DNA from: Alphaproteobacteria bacterium
Lineage (GTDB): Bacteria > Pseudomonadota > Alphaproteobacteria > JANQMY01
NCBI GenBank assembly: GCA_028289425.1
Contig: JANQPL010000011.1
Span: 1 to 64,000 of the forward strand
Direction of reading: 5' to 3'
DNA: 64,000 bases
Shown: positions 34,855 through 45,093 of the stretch, one piece after another
Position numbering within the stretch: position 1 is the stretch's first letter
Layout: the number at the start of each line of letters is the position of its first letter
Made by a program: the position numbers and the translations under genes
Notes under the pieces: model-generated
Databases searched by the model: none
The model's input: only the letters and a program-made list of their open reading frames with translations
Told to the model about the DNA's origin: nothing

Positions 34855-35862
34855 TTACATAGGACGCGTGGTCACCACTACTTTGCCCGTGGCACGCCGG
34901 TACATCAGGTCATTGATTGCTTCCGCGGCTTTCTCCATGGGATAGGTGGCCGAAATATGCGGTTTGAGTTTTCCCTCCGCATACCAACGGAGAAGCTCCT
35001 GAACGTTTTCCCGGTGCTGTTCGGGGGATCGTCCCGTGTAAGCGCCCCAGAACACGCCAACAATTTGGCACCCTTTTAGAAGAGCGAGATTGAGTGGAAC
35101 GCGCGGAATGTCGCCCGCCGCAAACCCAATCACCAGATAGCGTCCTTCCCAGTTCGTGGCGCGCAAAGCCGGCTCCGCATAATCGCCCCCCACAGGGTCG
35201 TAGATGACATCTGCGCCTTGGCCGCCCGTAAGGGCTTTAATCTGTTCACTGAATTCTTTCTGCTGACCGCGGTCAAGTGACCCGCTGGGGTATACGATCC
35301 CCTCATCAGCACCGTGTTCCTTGGCAATGGCAACTTTTTCCTCGGACGAAGCAGCGGCAATCACTTTTGCCCCCATCACCTTTCCAAGTTCCACCGCAGC
35401 CAACCCGACACCGCCGGCGGCCCCCATGACAAGAAGCGATTCGCCTGCTTTGAGGTGCGCGCGATGCTTCAGCGCATAATGGGAGGTGCCGTAGGTCATC
35501 AGAAATGCGGATGCCGGCACAAAATCCATCGTATTGGGTATGGGCGTGCAACGGCCCGCTTCAACCGTAATTTCTTCCGCCATGCCGCCCCACCCAGTGG
35601 AACCTATGACACGGTCGCCGACGGATAAGCCCGTCACCCCGTCGCCCAGGCCCGTCACAACGCCGGCCACTTCGCCGCCCGGCGCAAAGGGCAGCGGCGG
35701 CTTGAACTGGTATTTGTCTTGGATGATGAGAACGTCGGGGAAGTTGACCCCGCAGGCATGCACTTCCAACAGAACCTCTCCCGCTGCGGGCTCCGGTGTT
35801 GGCAACTCCTCCAAAACCAGCTTCTCAGGCGGACCAAACTCTTTACAAAGAACAGCTTTCAT
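34855..35862 (-). CDS. NADPH:quinone oxidoreductase family protein
   Basis: A 335-residue MDR-superfamily enzyme without the catalytic zinc cysteines (H-A-C-G-V-N-F-P-D replaces the zinc site). The Rossmann motif is GAAGGVGLAAVELG (about 150-163). Typical entries are LEELPTPEPAAGEVL at the N-terminus and GADVIYDPVGG. Likely a quinone or enone reductase (Qor-like). A GGAG lies close to the ATG. A roughly 200-bp non-coding region divides it from the divergent methyltransferase. Confidence 0.9.
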   Translation of the reverse strand: MKAVLCKEFGPPEKLVLEELPTPEPAAGEVLLEVHACGVNFPDVLIIQDKYQFKPPLPFAPGGEVAGVVTGLGDGVTGLSVGDRVIGSTGWGGMAEEITVEAGRCTPIPNTMDFVPASAFLMTYGTSHYALKHRAHLKAGESLLVMGAAGGVGLAAVELGKVMGAKVIAAASSEEKVAIAKEHGADEGIVYPSGSLDRGQQKEFSEQIKALTGGQGADVIYDPVGGDYAEPALRATNWEGRYLVIGFAAGDIPRVPLNLALLKGCQIVGVFWGAYTGRSPEQHRENVQELLRWYAEGKLKPHISATYPMEKAAEAINDLMYRRATGKVVVTTRPM

Positions 35863-36064
35863 TTTGTCTCCTCCAATGTTGGCACGCCCTTCAGCGATCT
35901 AATGCATAGGGGTAGGGATTAGCATGTTGATGCGATCCTGCAAATCATGAGGCTTTGGAAGCGGTCCCGTTTGCCAATCGCATTCAAACAGTCGACACTT
36001 TCTGCCGCAAACGTTGCGATTTTGATTTTTCCGCACGTTTGGGAGACAAGAGAAGGGCGAGATC

Positions 36065-36613
36065 GTGGCGGAAAAAAGAGAAGCAAAAATGCGCGGCTAT
36101 TTTGGCATCGGTGTGGAACGGCTGAGCAAGCCGACCAATGCAGGAAATCTTTTCCGGACGGCACATGCTTTTGGGGCGAGCTTTGTCTTCACCGTCAACA
36201 CGCTGCCTGCCAAGCAAAAACTCTATTCCGACACGTCCAACAGTTTCGAGAACATGCCCTATTACGCATGGGAAACGCTGGATGACATGGCACTGCCGAA
36301 GGGATGCTCGCTTGTGGGGATAGAATTACTGGACGACGCGGTGGACTTGCCTGAGTTCCGCCACCCGCGTATGTGCGCATACATTCTGGGGCCCGAGCGC
36401 GGCTCACTCAGCGATGGTGTGCTCGCCAAATGTCAGCACACCATCAAAATTCCCGCCAAGTTTTGCGTGAATGTGGCGATCGCCGGATCAATTGTTATGT
36501 ATGACCGCTTGCGCGCTTTAGGGCGTTATGCCGGACGGCCCTTAATGGAAGGCGGCGAGCCGATCGAAGGTCAGCCCCATCAATTTGGCAGGTCGCGCGA
36601 CCGGACATCCTAG
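36065..36613 (+). CDS. SpoU/TrmH-family RNA methyltransferase
   Basis: A 182-residue SPOUT (trefoil-knot) RNA 2'-O-methyltransferase without an N-terminal RNA-binding domain. Motif 1 is NAGNLFRTAHAFGAS, motif 2 YILGPERGSLSD (about 101-112) and motif 3 KFCVNVAIAGSIVMYD (about 125-140), the last with VNVAIAG where most have LNVSVA. The start is GTG 36065, after AAGGGCGAG. The target base is not determinable. Monocistronic by appearance. Confidence 0.9.
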   Translation: MAEKREAKMRGYFGIGVERLSKPTNAGNLFRTAHAFGASFVFTVNTLPAKQKLYSDTSNSFENMPYYAWETLDDMALPKGCSLVGIELLDDAVDLPEFRHPRMCAYILGPERGSLSDGVLAKCQHTIKIPAKFCVNVAIAGSIVMYDRLRALGRYAGRPLMEGGEPIEGQPHQFGRSRDRTS

Positions 36614-36633
36614 GAACGTCCTAAAAAAACGCG

Positions 36634-37356
36634 TTACGACTTACTGCCGCCAAAAATTCTCTGCATCAGACCAAGTGCCCCCGTCATCTTGAGCGGCGCG
36701 TTCGTGACGGCAAGAGCAAGACAGATCTCGCCCGGCTCGGCCACCGGTTGATGGGTGATGTCCTCGCCGCCTGCGGCAATATCCCCCGGCCCATAGCGGC
36801 CATGCTCATCTCGGAAGGCGCCGGTGACAACAAGGGTGAGTTCGTTGCCTTCATGGCCATGGCGGGGAACCGCACAACCCGGCTCAATGCGATACAGCTC
36901 TATCGAGCCCGAGCTGTCCGGGTCCAAGAATGAAAGATCAAGGCTGCGAATGCCCCGTCCCATGAACTTCCAACTCGACTGTTCAAGACCCGCTTCTGCG
37001 TGATGCCGCAAGGATGTGGGAAGTCTCTCGAGATCCGCCCGCCATTTCATAACCTCTTCCGACGCGGCTGCCTGCGGCCGCGGATCGGGGGCGGGCGCTT
37101 CCTCGGCACCAATCATGCTCAGAACAGCTTCCAGAGCACCGGGCTTGAGGGGTGCGGGCTCTATGGTTTCCAGCAGCGTGCCGCCAACCGTCTCGTAGTC
37201 CTGGATGGCCTCCGCAACATCAGGTTTGAGCGCGGCGCAGGTCTCGATGAGGAGCTCGGTTCCGCGATCAAGCGCGCCGCGGGCGAAATCGGCGAAGAGA
37301 TCACTAACAATCTCTTGCTCGATGCCGGTCTGCTCAGAACCGCTTTGGCTGCTCAC
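36634..37356 (-). CDS. ChrR-like anti-sigma factor (cupin)
   Basis: A 240-residue partner of the ECF sigma factor encoded 30 bp upstream. The C-terminal cupin domain keeps the ChrR ligand pattern: HGHEGNE (HxHxxxE, about 173-179) and a later His in ITHQPV. The N-terminal anti-sigma half aligns with ChrR (SDLFADFARGAL; VGGTLLETIEPAPL), but the residues aligned with ChrR His31, Cys35 and Cys38 appear to be Cys, Lys and Val, so the zinc site seems lost. Start at GTG 37356. The overall identification is firm; the zinc statement rests on alignment from memory. Confidence 0.85.
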   Translation of the reverse strand: MSSQSGSEQTGIEQEIVSDLFADFARGALDRGTELLIETCAALKPDVAEAIQDYETVGGTLLETIEPAPLKPGALEAVLSMIGAEEAPAPDPRPQAAASEEVMKWRADLERLPTSLRHHAEAGLEQSSWKFMGRGIRSLDLSFLDPDSSGSIELYRIEPGCAVPRHGHEGNELTLVVTGAFRDEHGRYGPGDIAAGGEDITHQPVAEPGEICLALAVTNAPLKMTGALGLMQRIFGGSKS

Positions 37357-37386
37357 CCGAGCCTCCTATCCATGAAGTGCGCCAAC

Positions 37387-37977
37387 TCAAACATTTCCAT
37401 CTAATATCTTTCGCAATCGGCCAAAGGCAAGCCTGAGACGGGATTTTACGGTGCCCAGTGGAATACCCGTCTCTTCTGCAATTTCGCCGTGTGATTTGCC
37501 GCTGAAGAAGGCCATCTTTAGCAGTTCGGCCTGTTCTTCCGGCAGTTCCACAATGGCCTGGTGCAATCGGGCCTCTCGCTGGGCCATATTGATGCTCTCG
37601 TCCGGCGCCGGCTCGGGATCAGGCACAAGCAACGGGTCTTCAGGATCGAACTCCGGCCGTTTGGTGCGCCGAATAACATCTATCCGCCGGTTTCGCGCAA
37701 TAGTGAACAGCCACGTGGAAACGGATGCTTGGCGCCGGTCGAACGTGGCCGCTTTCCGCCACACCGTCAGCATTACCTCTTGCGCGAGCTCTTCGGCCGT
37801 ACCGTCATCGCAGCCCAATCGCAGAAGATAGCTTTTCACCCGGGGCGCGTAGAATTCGAAGAGGGTCGCAAAGGCCGATTTGTCTTGGTGTTGTGCGACC
37901 GCCTCAAGCAAATCCGCCACAGCCTCGCGGTCAACCTGATTCGGATCGATGACCACTTTCTTCGCTGCCAATGTCAC
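37387..37977 (-). CDS. ECF sigma factor, RpoE (ECF11-type)
   Basis: A 196-residue sigma-70 family factor. Region 2 carries the family's E-L-A-Q-E-V-M-L-T-VWRKA and FTIARNRRIDVIRR (about 65-105), and region 4 has ELPEEQAELLKMAFFSGKSH with GIPLGTVKSRLRLAFGRLRK at the C-terminus. With the ChrR-like gene it forms an rpoE-chrR unit, which in Rhodobacter answers singlet oxygen. The start is GTG 37977. I did not find a TGATCC-type autoregulatory promoter in the 190 bp upstream. Confidence 0.93.
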   Translation of the reverse strand: MTLAAKKVVIDPNQVDREAVADLLEAVAQHQDKSAFATLFEFYAPRVKSYLLRLGCDDGTAEELAQEVMLTVWRKAATFDRRQASVSTWLFTIARNRRIDVIRRTKRPEFDPEDPLLVPDPEPAPDESINMAQREARLHQAIVELPEEQAELLKMAFFSGKSHGEIAEETGIPLGTVKSRLRLAFGRLRKILDGNV

Positions 37978-38169
37978 GCCGCCAAAACTCTCCGCGTAGT
38001 AGTGCCCGCCGGAGACGGGATATTCACGTCAAAAATGGCACAGTACGGCGAAAAATTAAGTTTGGCCAGCTAGGACAGAGACGTCGCGTCGTGATTTCGA
38101 CATAGTCTCTTGCGCATGATACGCGGCGAAACTAAAAATCGCGGATAGTCCACATTCAAGGGATTGGTA

Positions 38170-38691
38170 ATGAGACACATGCTGAAAAAGCATTTGTTGG
38201 GGGGAATACTTTTGGCGGCCGGTTTACTTATGACCACCGCGGCTTGGAGTAACGAACCCAAGATCCTTGGCAGCTTCAAGGCATGGGATGCCTACAAACT
38301 AACAAGAGACGGCAACACCATATGCTATGTGGTGTCCCAACCAACCGATACGCAACCAAAGAATGTAAGGCGAGGCGATATTTTCTTTATCGTCTCCAAT
38401 TGGGCGAATCTGAATATCAAGGGCCAACCTAGTGTTGTGACCGGCTATACCTACCGGGACGGCAGCACAACCACAGCGAAAATCGGCTCTGAGCAGTTCA
38501 GCTTTTTCACCCAAGGGGACGGCGCCTGGATGCGTGAGACCACCAACGAACAGCGCATCCTGAGTGCCATGCGGCGCGGAACCACCATGATCGTGACCGG
38601 CACCTCAAGCCGCGGCACCCTCACTACAGACCGCTATTCGCTGGCCGGAATCACCGCGGCCCTCGAAAAAATCGACCAAGTTTGCGGCTAA
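38170..38691 (+). CDS. Invasion-associated locus B (IalB)-like secreted protein
   Basis: A 173-residue secreted protein: signal peptide (about 1-28, ending AWSNE), FKAWDAYKL, CYVVSQPTDTQPKNVRRGD, IFFIVSNW, and a C-terminal EKIDQVCG. The two cysteines could form the disulfide seen in IalB relatives. Members are widespread in alphaproteobacteria, with a role in Bartonella erythrocyte invasion but none known in free-living species. ATG 38170 is placed seven bases after AAGGGA. Divergent from rpoE-chrR. Confidence 0.85.
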   Translation: MRHMLKKHLLGGILLAAGLLMTTAAWSNEPKILGSFKAWDAYKLTRDGNTICYVVSQPTDTQPKNVRRGDIFFIVSNWANLNIKGQPSVVTGYTYRDGSTTTAKIGSEQFSFFTQGDGAWMRETTNEQRILSAMRRGTTMIVTGTSSRGTLTTDRYSLAGITAALEKIDQVCG

Positions 38692-38736
38692 ATCAGCTCG
38701 CCCTATAGCGCCGGCATCTGTGGTAGAAAACACCCC

Positions 38737-39873
38737 ATGCAGGTGCCCGCTAGTCAGAAAACACCGCTTATCGGCCTTTCCCGCGCGTCTCTCCACGAGG
38801 CGCTGACCGATTTTGGCCTGCCTGCCCGGCAGGTGCGCATGCGCGTCGGGCAGATTTGGCATTGGCTCTATTGGCAAGGTGCCACCGACTTCGACACCAT
38901 GACCAGCCTGTCAAAGCCGCTGCGCGAACAGCTTGCCGGCCATTTCGATATTTCGCGCCCGGAAATCGTAACGCAACAAATCTCCGAAGACGGGACCCGC
39001 AAATGGCTGATCCGCTTCGGCCCTGGCGTGGAAGCGGAAACGGTTTTCATCCCGGAAGAAAACCGCGGCACATTGTGCATCTCGTCGCAGGTGGGGTGCA
39101 CCTTGAATTGCCGTTTCTGCCACACGGGCACGCAACCCCTTGTCCGTAACCTGACCTCCGGTGAAATCGTCAGCCAGATTCTGATCGCGCGCGACGCGCT
39201 GGAAGAATGGCCCACGCCCGCCCAGGGCCGCCAGATCACCAATATCGTTCTTATGGGCATGGGCGAGCCTCTTTACAATTTCGATCATGTGAAGACCGCC
39301 ATGGACATCGCATCGGATGGCGAAGGACTATCCGTCTCCAAACGGCGCATCACATTGTCGACGGCCGGTGTCGCCCCCATGATCGAACGTGTCGGCAGAG
39401 AGATGGGCGTGATGCTGGCCATTTCGCTTCATGCTACGCGGGATGAATTGCGCGATGAGCTGGTGCCGCTCAACAAAAAATATCCGCTTACGGAGCTTAT
39501 GGAAGCGTGCCGAAACTTCCCGGGCCTGTCCAACGCCCGGCGGATTACCTTCGAATACACAATGTTGAAGGACAAAAACGACACGCCGGAAGACGCTCGG
39601 GCGCTGGTCCAATTGCTCAAAGGCATTCCGGCCAAAATAAACCTCATCCCCTTCAATCCCTGGCCGGGATCACCTTACGAATGCTCCGACTGGGAACGGA
39701 TCGAAGCCTTTGCGGAGATTATCAACCGCGCCGGCTATGCAAGCCCCGTACGCACGCCTCGTGGGCGGGACATTATGGCGGCCTGCGGGCAGCTCAAATC
39801 GGCCAGCGTCAAACAGCGGGCCTCGGAGCGGCGACGACAACGGCAAAATCAGCCTGTGGCGGAAACCGCTTAA
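38737..39873 (+). CDS. rlmN: 23S rRNA (adenine2503-C2)/tRNA methyltransferase RlmN
   Basis: A 378-residue radical-SAM enzyme methylating A2503 of 23S rRNA and A37 of some tRNAs. The [4Fe-4S] motif is CTLNCRFC (about 124-131), followed by GMGEPL and the STAG/VG motif STAGVAP; the methyl-carrier cysteines are in GCTLNC and ACGQLKS near the C-terminus (about 349). Length is normal. Next gene argG starts 87 bp downstream. Confidence 0.97.
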   Translation: MQVPASQKTPLIGLSRASLHEALTDFGLPARQVRMRVGQIWHWLYWQGATDFDTMTSLSKPLREQLAGHFDISRPEIVTQQISEDGTRKWLIRFGPGVEAETVFIPEENRGTLCISSQVGCTLNCRFCHTGTQPLVRNLTSGEIVSQILIARDALEEWPTPAQGRQITNIVLMGMGEPLYNFDHVKTAMDIASDGEGLSVSKRRITLSTAGVAPMIERVGREMGVMLAISLHATRDELRDELVPLNKKYPLTELMEACRNFPGLSNARRITFEYTMLKDKNDTPEDARALVQLLKGIPAKINLIPFNPWPGSPYECSDWERIEAFAEIINRAGYASPVRTPRGRDIMAACGQLKSASVKQRASERRRQRQNQPVAETA

Positions 39874-39902
39874 CCCATCGGAAATCCTGTAATTTACAAC
39901 GC

Positions 39903-39930
39903 TTGCGGCGCCTTCGTTCCTGAATATAGT
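39903..39930 (+). promoter_or_regulatory. Possible argG promoter
   Basis: TTGCGG (39903-39908) and TATAGT (39925-39930) with a 16-base spacer lie 31 bp before the argG ATG. The -10 box is one mismatch from consensus; the -35 is weak but has the TTG core. Confidence 0.4.
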
Positions 39931-39960
39931 GCGCGCAAGCCCTTCGAAGTGAGAGATGCA

Positions 39961-41175
39961 ATGACAGACATCAACAAAGTCGTGCTGGCCTATTCCGGCG
40001 GATTGGACACGTCCATCATCCTGAAATGGCTCCAGGAAACCTACAATTGCGAGGTGGTGACATTTACGGCCGATCTGGGCCAGGGCGAAGAGCTGGAGCC
40101 CGCCCGCGCCAAGGCCGAAATGTTAGGGATCAAGGAAATCTATATCGAAGATCTGCGCGAAGAATTCGTCCGCGACTATGTCTTTCCCATGTTCCGCGCC
40201 AATGCGCTTTACGAAGGCGTTTATCTGCTGGGCACGTCCATCGCCCGGCCGCTGATCGCCAAGCGGCAGATTGAAATCGCCCATGAAACCGGAGCGGATG
40301 CTGTAAGCCATGGCGCCACCGGAAAAGGCAATGATCAAGTTCGGTTCGAACTCGGCTACTACGCGCTGGATCCGCATATCCACGTGGTTTCGCCATGGCG
40401 GGAATGGGATCTGGATTCTCGGGCAAAGCTCATCGACTTTGCAGAGAAACACCAGATCCCCATCGCGAAAGACAAGCGGGGTGAGGCGCCGTTTTCATGC
40501 GATGCCAATCTGCTGCACACATCTTCTGAAGGAAAAGCGCTCGAAGATCCTGCCGAAGAAGCGGGTGAGTATGTTTATCAGCGTACGGTATCTCCGGAAG
40601 ACGCGCCGGACAAAGCAACCTATATCGAGATCGGTTTCGAAAAAGGCGATGCGGTGTCCATTGACGGCGACCGGTTGAGCCCCGCGGCCTTGCTGGCCCG
40701 CTTAAACGATCTGGGCGGCGCCAACGGCATCGGCCGGCTCGACCTTGTGGAGAACCGTTTTGTCGGCATGAAATCACGGGGCATCTACGAGACTCCCGGC
40801 GGCACGGTTTTGCTTGAGGCTCACCGGGGCATCGAGTCGATCACGCTCGACCGCGGCGCCCAACATCTCAAAGACGAGTTGATGCCGCGCTATGCGGAGC
40901 TCATCTACAACGGATTTTGGTTTTCCCCGGAGCGCGAAATGCTGCAGGCCGCCATCGACACGTCACAGGAACCGGTCACGGGCGAGGTGCGGGTGAAATT
41001 GTACAAAGGGTCCGCCACGGTGGTGGGGCGCACCAGCCCCAATTCCCTTTACTCGCTCGAGCACGTCACTTTCGAAGAGGATTCAGTGTACGACCAAAAA
41101 GACGCGGAAGGGTTCATCAAGCTCAATGCATTGCGTTTACGGCTGCTTGCCGAACGCAATCGGCGAAACGGTTAG
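39961..41175 (+). CDS. argG: Argininosuccinate synthase
   Basis: A 404-residue enzyme condensing citrulline and aspartate with ATP in arginine synthesis. It shows the N-terminal PP-loop AYSGGLDTS (about 11-19), [13 protein letters not shown] (about 114-126), and [17 protein letters not shown]. The ATG 39961 is preferred to GTG 39949: the PP-loop then begins at the standard position, and GAGAG precedes the start. Probably monocistronic. Confidence 0.98.
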   Translation: MTDINKVVLAYSGGLDTSIILKWLQETYNCEVVTFTADLGQGEELEPARAKAEMLGIKEIYIEDLREEFVRDYVFPMFRANALYEGVYLLGTSIARPLIAKRQIEIAHETGADAVSHGATGKGNDQVRFELGYYALDPHIHVVSPWREWDLDSRAKLIDFAEKHQIPIAKDKRGEAPFSCDANLLHTSSEGKALEDPAEEAGEYVYQRTVSPEDAPDKATYIEIGFEKGDAVSIDGDRLSPAALLARLNDLGGANGIGRLDLVENRFVGMKSRGIYETPGGTVLLEAHRGIESITLDRGAQHLKDELMPRYAELIYNGFWFSPEREMLQAAIDTSQEPVTGEVRVKLYKGSATVVGRTSPNSLYSLEHVTFEEDSVYDQKDAEGFIKLNALRLRLLAERNRRNG

Positions 41176-41214
41176 CGCTTTGCGTCGCTACGGAGCAGCG
41201 ACAAGGCGGGGAAA

Positions 41215-41979
41215 CTAAGGCATCAGAGCGGCTGCCAGGATCGGCCCGCCATTTTCCGACTGCACGAGGATGGCGCATTTCTCACCCACCTCCGTCAGTT
41301 CCGCTTTTTCGATGACGAAGGTTTGATCCGCTCCGGACCAGGAGCCCAAGGGCATCATGCCGCGTACCACATTGTGGTACGTCAAAGTTCGGCCACCGTT
41401 TTCGCCCGATTTGATGTCCACTTCATGCACCGGGTCGTAATAGACGAGCCACACGCCCGCCTCTCCGCTAAAACGCTTTTTCGGTGTTACGCGAACGCTG
41501 TAAGCTTCAGCCGTTGATGCGATCGATACATCTGCAGAGCTGGCCCCTGCATCCTTCACCGCACTGATCTTTGTGTGGATGTCGCGCGTTCGGCTGCCCA
41601 CCCCTTCACGGCGACCTTGGATGACCATTTGGGGTGTATAGATCTGACGCAAACCGAAAGCTTGGCGGTAAGTGGTTTGCCGGGCCGTGTGAGAGGGATC
41701 GGCGAGCGTGTCTTTCCAGCCCAGATAATCCCAATAGTCGACGGGAAAACTAAGCGGCAAGATGTTCTCGTGACCGGTCAGTTCCTGAAGGAAGGCATCG
41801 GCCGGCGGGCATGAGTTACACCCCTGGCTGGTGAACAACTCGACGACGACCAGATCCTTACTTTCCGATGCTTGTGAGGACGGGAAACCAAGACCGGTAG
41901 CGGTGAGAAGCCCCATCACCGCGAGCAGTCCAATGGGGCGACCGTGCCCCAACGCTGATCTGCAAATCCAGTTGAACAT
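41215..41979 (-). CDS. DUF1223 thioredoxin-like secreted protein
   Basis: A 254-residue secreted protein with a signal region (about 1-37) and a thioredoxin-like domain: VELFTSQGCNSCPPADA (C-x-x-C about 53-56), FPVDYWDYLGWKDTLADPSH, YTPQMVIQGR. This is the DUF1223 pattern; members may act as periplasmic redox proteins. ATG 41979 follows GAGGTAAGT. A weak hairpin lies between it and the convergent argG stop (41184-41202) without a T-run. Confidence 0.88.
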   Translation of the reverse strand: MFNWICRSALGHGRPIGLLAVMGLLTATGLGFPSSQASESKDLVVVELFTSQGCNSCPPADAFLQELTGHENILPLSFPVDYWDYLGWKDTLADPSHTARQTTYRQAFGLRQIYTPQMVIQGRREGVGSRTRDIHTKISAVKDAGASSADVSIASTAEAYSVRVTPKKRFSGEAGVWLVYYDPVHEVDIKSGENGGRTLTYHNVVRGMMPLGSWSGADQTFVIEKAELTEVGEKCAILVQSENGGPILAAALMP

Positions 41980-42142
41980 ACTTACCTCGTACCACTGCTG
42001 GACAAAGGATAGGAATGCTTTTGATCCGGTCCACTCACATTGCCTTGAAAACGCCAAATGGCGGACCGGCATTGGCCCGAAAAACCATTCCCTTTACCAG
42101 AAAAGGCGAAGCTTTCTGCGAAAAATCACGTAGCCCCGAGGG

Positions 42143-44842
42143 TCACGCCGCCGCCAGATTCCTCAAGACATAGTGAAGAATGCCCCCATTCGAGAAGTAA
42201 TCCACCTCGTCTTCGGTATCGATCCGGCATAAAAATTCGGTCTTTTTGGTTGAGCCGTCAGCATAAGCGATCGTTGCCGGCAGCTTCATGCGTGGCTTGA
42301 TCTTGCCGGTTAACCCTTCGATATCGACGGTCTCGCTGCCCGTAATCTTGAGGGAAGAGCGCGTCTCTCCATTGGAAAATTCGAGCGGCAATACGCCCAT
42401 GCCGACCAGATTCGAACGGTGGATCCGCTCAAAGCTTTCCGCGATGACTGCGCGCACACCGAGCAGGTTGGTGCCTTTTGCGGCCCAGTCCCGCGACGAT
42501 CCGGTGCCGTATTCCTTGCCGGCGAAGACTACCAACGGCACCCCGTCTTTCTGGTAACGCATCGCCGCATCGTAGATGGCCATTTGATCCCCCGACGGGT
42601 GGTGGACCGTGACGCCGCCTTCAACACCCGGCACCATTTCATTCTTGATACGGATGTTTGCGAATGTGCCACGCATCATCACTTCGTGGTTGCCGCGGCG
42701 CGACCCATAGGAGTTGAAATCCAGGAACGCCACTTTGTTGCCTGTGAGATAGGAACCGGCCGGTCCGTCCTTTTTGATGGCGCCTGCCGGGCTGATGTGA
42801 TCGGTCGTGATGGAATCCCCAAAAACGCCAAGAACGCGCGCGCCCTTAATGTCTGTGACCGGTGCGGCCTTGTCGCTCATCTCTTCGAAGTAAGGCGGTT
42901 GCTGAACATAGGTCGACTTGTCATTCCAACTATAGGTCATGCTGGTGGTCGTTTTGATTTTGCGCCACCCGGCATCGCCCCGAAACACGTCGGCATACCG
43001 TTCGCGGAACATTTTCGGAGTAATGGTTTTGCGGATTGTCGCAGAGATGTTTTGCGGCGTCGGCCAAATGTCCGCCAGATAGACAGGGTTGCCTTTCTTG
43101 TCTTCGCCCAAGGGGTCCTTTGTTAGATCGATATTCATGGACCCAGCGATGGCGTACGCCACCACCAGCGGCGGCGACGCCAAATAGTTCGCCCGAACAT
43201 GTGGGTTCACACGGCCTTCGAAGTTGCGGTTGCCCGACAGCACCGACGTGGCCACCAAATCGCCATCCGTAATGGCATTGGCGATGGGTTCGGGCAACGG
43301 ACCGGAATTGCCGATGCAGGTGGTACAGCCATACCCCACCAAATTGAAGCCCAGCTTGTCCAATTCTTTCTGCAGACCGGACGCTTTGAGATATTCGCTC
43401 ACGACCTGCGAGCCCGGCGCCAGCGAGGTCTTGACCCATGGCTTGACCGTCAGCCCTTTTTTGGCGGCATTGCGGGCCAGCAGGCCGGCGCCCACCATCA
43501 CACTGGGGTTTGACGTATTCGTGCAAGAAGTGATGGCCGCGATGACCACGTCGCCATTGCCCACATCGTATTTGGTGCCTTTGACCGGCACGCGCTTTTC
43601 GTTTGCGCCTTTTTTGAACTCGTCCTTGAGCACTTTCTTGAAGGCTTGGGCCGCGTTGGAAAGGGCCACTCGATCCTGCGGCCGTTTCGGTCCGGCCAAG
43701 CTGGGCACCACACTGCCCATGTCCAATTCAAGCGTATCGGTGAACACGGGATCCGGCGTTCTGGACGTGCGGAACAGGCCCTGGGCCTTGGCGTATTTTT
43801 CCACCAGTTCGATGCGGCCCTTTTTTCGTCCGGTGGCCTTGAGATAGCGCAAGGTTTCGTCATCGATGGGGAAGAAGCCGCATGTCGCCCCATATTCGGG
43901 CGCCATGTTGGCGATCGTCGCCCGGTCCTCAAGGGTCATGTTGTCGAGGCCCGGACCGAAAAACTCCACAAACTTGCCGACCACGCCTTTCTTGCGCAGC
44001 ATCTCGGTCACTGTGAGTACCAAGTCGGTTGCCGTCACCCCTTCCTTCAGCTTGCCGGTAATCTTGAACCCGATGACCTCCGGCACGCGCATGGAAATGG
44101 GTTGTCCCAACATGGCCGCTTCGGCTTCAATACCACCGACACCCCAACCCAAAACCGAAAGGCCGTTGACCATTGTGGTGTGGCTATCCGTCCCCACAAG
44201 CGTGTCCGGATAGGCGACTTCAATTTTGCCTTTGGCGGTTTTGACTTTGGAGGTCCAAATGGTCTGCGCCAAATATTCCAGATTCACTTGGTGGCAAATG
44301 CCGGTGCCGGGCGGCACCACACGGAAATTGTCGAACGCTTCCTGTCCCCAGCGCAAGAATTCATAGCGTTCACCGTTTCGCTGGTACTCGCGTTTTACAT
44401 TGTCTTTGAACGCGCCCGCCGTCCCGAAACTGTCCACCATGACCGAATGGTCGATCACCAAGTCCACCGGCGCCAGCGGGTTGATCTTTTTTGGATCACC
44501 ATCCATGGCTGACATGGCATCGCGCATGGCGGCAAGGTCGACAACGGCCGGCACGCCAGTAAAGTCCTGCATCAACACACGCGCCGGACGGAACGCAATT
44601 TCCCGGCTGCTTTTCTTTTTCTTGACCCAATTGGCTACGGCCTTGATGTCGGTGACCGTGACCGACCGCCCGTCTTCAAATCGCAACAGGTTTTCGAACA
44701 GCACTTTCAAGGAAAAAGGCAGCTTGGAAAAATCTGTAAGTCCGGCCTTCTGCGCCGCCTTCAAACTGTAATAAGCGTAAGTTTTCGACCCGACTTTAAG
44801 ATTGCGGCGCGTCTTCAGCGTATCCTGGCCAAGCGTGGTCAC
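42143..44842 (-). CDS. acnA: Aconitate hydratase A
   Basis: An 899-residue TCA-cycle [4Fe-4S] enzyme isomerising citrate to isocitrate. Cluster cysteines are in SCTNTSNPS and [10 protein letters not shown]; the substrate serine is in [12 protein letters not shown]. The start is GTG 44842, eight bases after AAGGAAC; the conserved N-terminus begins a few residues later ([19 protein letters not shown]). The 36 codons upstream in frame are not protein-like. Monocistronic; 163 bp separate it from the DUF1223 gene. Confidence 0.97.
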   Translation of the reverse strand: MTTLGQDTLKTRRNLKVGSKTYAYYSLKAAQKAGLTDFSKLPFSLKVLFENLLRFEDGRSVTVTDIKAVANWVKKKKSSREIAFRPARVLMQDFTGVPAVVDLAAMRDAMSAMDGDPKKINPLAPVDLVIDHSVMVDSFGTAGAFKDNVKREYQRNGERYEFLRWGQEAFDNFRVVPPGTGICHQVNLEYLAQTIWTSKVKTAKGKIEVAYPDTLVGTDSHTTMVNGLSVLGWGVGGIEAEAAMLGQPISMRVPEVIGFKITGKLKEGVTATDLVLTVTEMLRKKGVVGKFVEFFGPGLDNMTLEDRATIANMAPEYGATCGFFPIDDETLRYLKATGRKKGRIELVEKYAKAQGLFRTSRTPDPVFTDTLELDMGSVVPSLAGPKRPQDRVALSNAAQAFKKVLKDEFKKGANEKRVPVKGTKYDVGNGDVVIAAITSCTNTSNPSVMVGAGLLARNAAKKGLTVKPWVKTSLAPGSQVVSEYLKASGLQKELDKLGFNLVGYGCTTCIGNSGPLPEPIANAITDGDLVATSVLSGNRNFEGRVNPHVRANYLASPPLVVAYAIAGSMNIDLTKDPLGEDKKGNPVYLADIWPTPQNISATIRKTITPKMFRERYADVFRGDAGWRKIKTTTSMTYSWNDKSTYVQQPPYFEEMSDKAAPVTDIKGARVLGVFGDSITTDHISPAGAIKKDGPAGSYLTGNKVAFLDFNSYGSRRGNHEVMMRGTFANIRIKNEMVPGVEGGVTVHHPSGDQMAIYDAAMRYQKDGVPLVVFAGKEYGTGSSRDWAAKGTNLLGVRAVIAESFERIHRSNLVGMGVLPLEFSNGETRSSLKITGSETVDIEGLTGKIKPRMKLPATIAYADGSTKKTEFLCRIDTEDEVDYFSNGGILHYVLRNLAAA

Positions 44843-45093
44843 GAGATTTTGTTCCTTTGATTGGTGTACCGACGAGAACAGAGGCCAATTGGACCGTCTG
44901 TTGTTTGCTGAGGGGGTCGGCGGCGCAAGCGTATCCGACTGACCGCTCACGTGCCCGCTAATCCCCGAAAATCAGAGCATTCAATGCGGGACCACCTATT
45001 GCCACGGGCCCGCCCATCCCGCAAGGGCAATCTGGCGGGTGGCCGAATAACCAAATAAGGTTGAGAAAGGCACAGAAACAGGCGGAACGTCCA

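Noticed and set aside
37978-38169. An RpoE autoregulatory promoter (TGATCC-type)
   Set aside because: I read both strands of the region and did not find a convincing -35/-10 pair.
41184-41202. Terminator between argG and the DUF1223 gene
   Set aside because: GTCGCT/AGCGAC hairpin has no T-run on either strand and is short.
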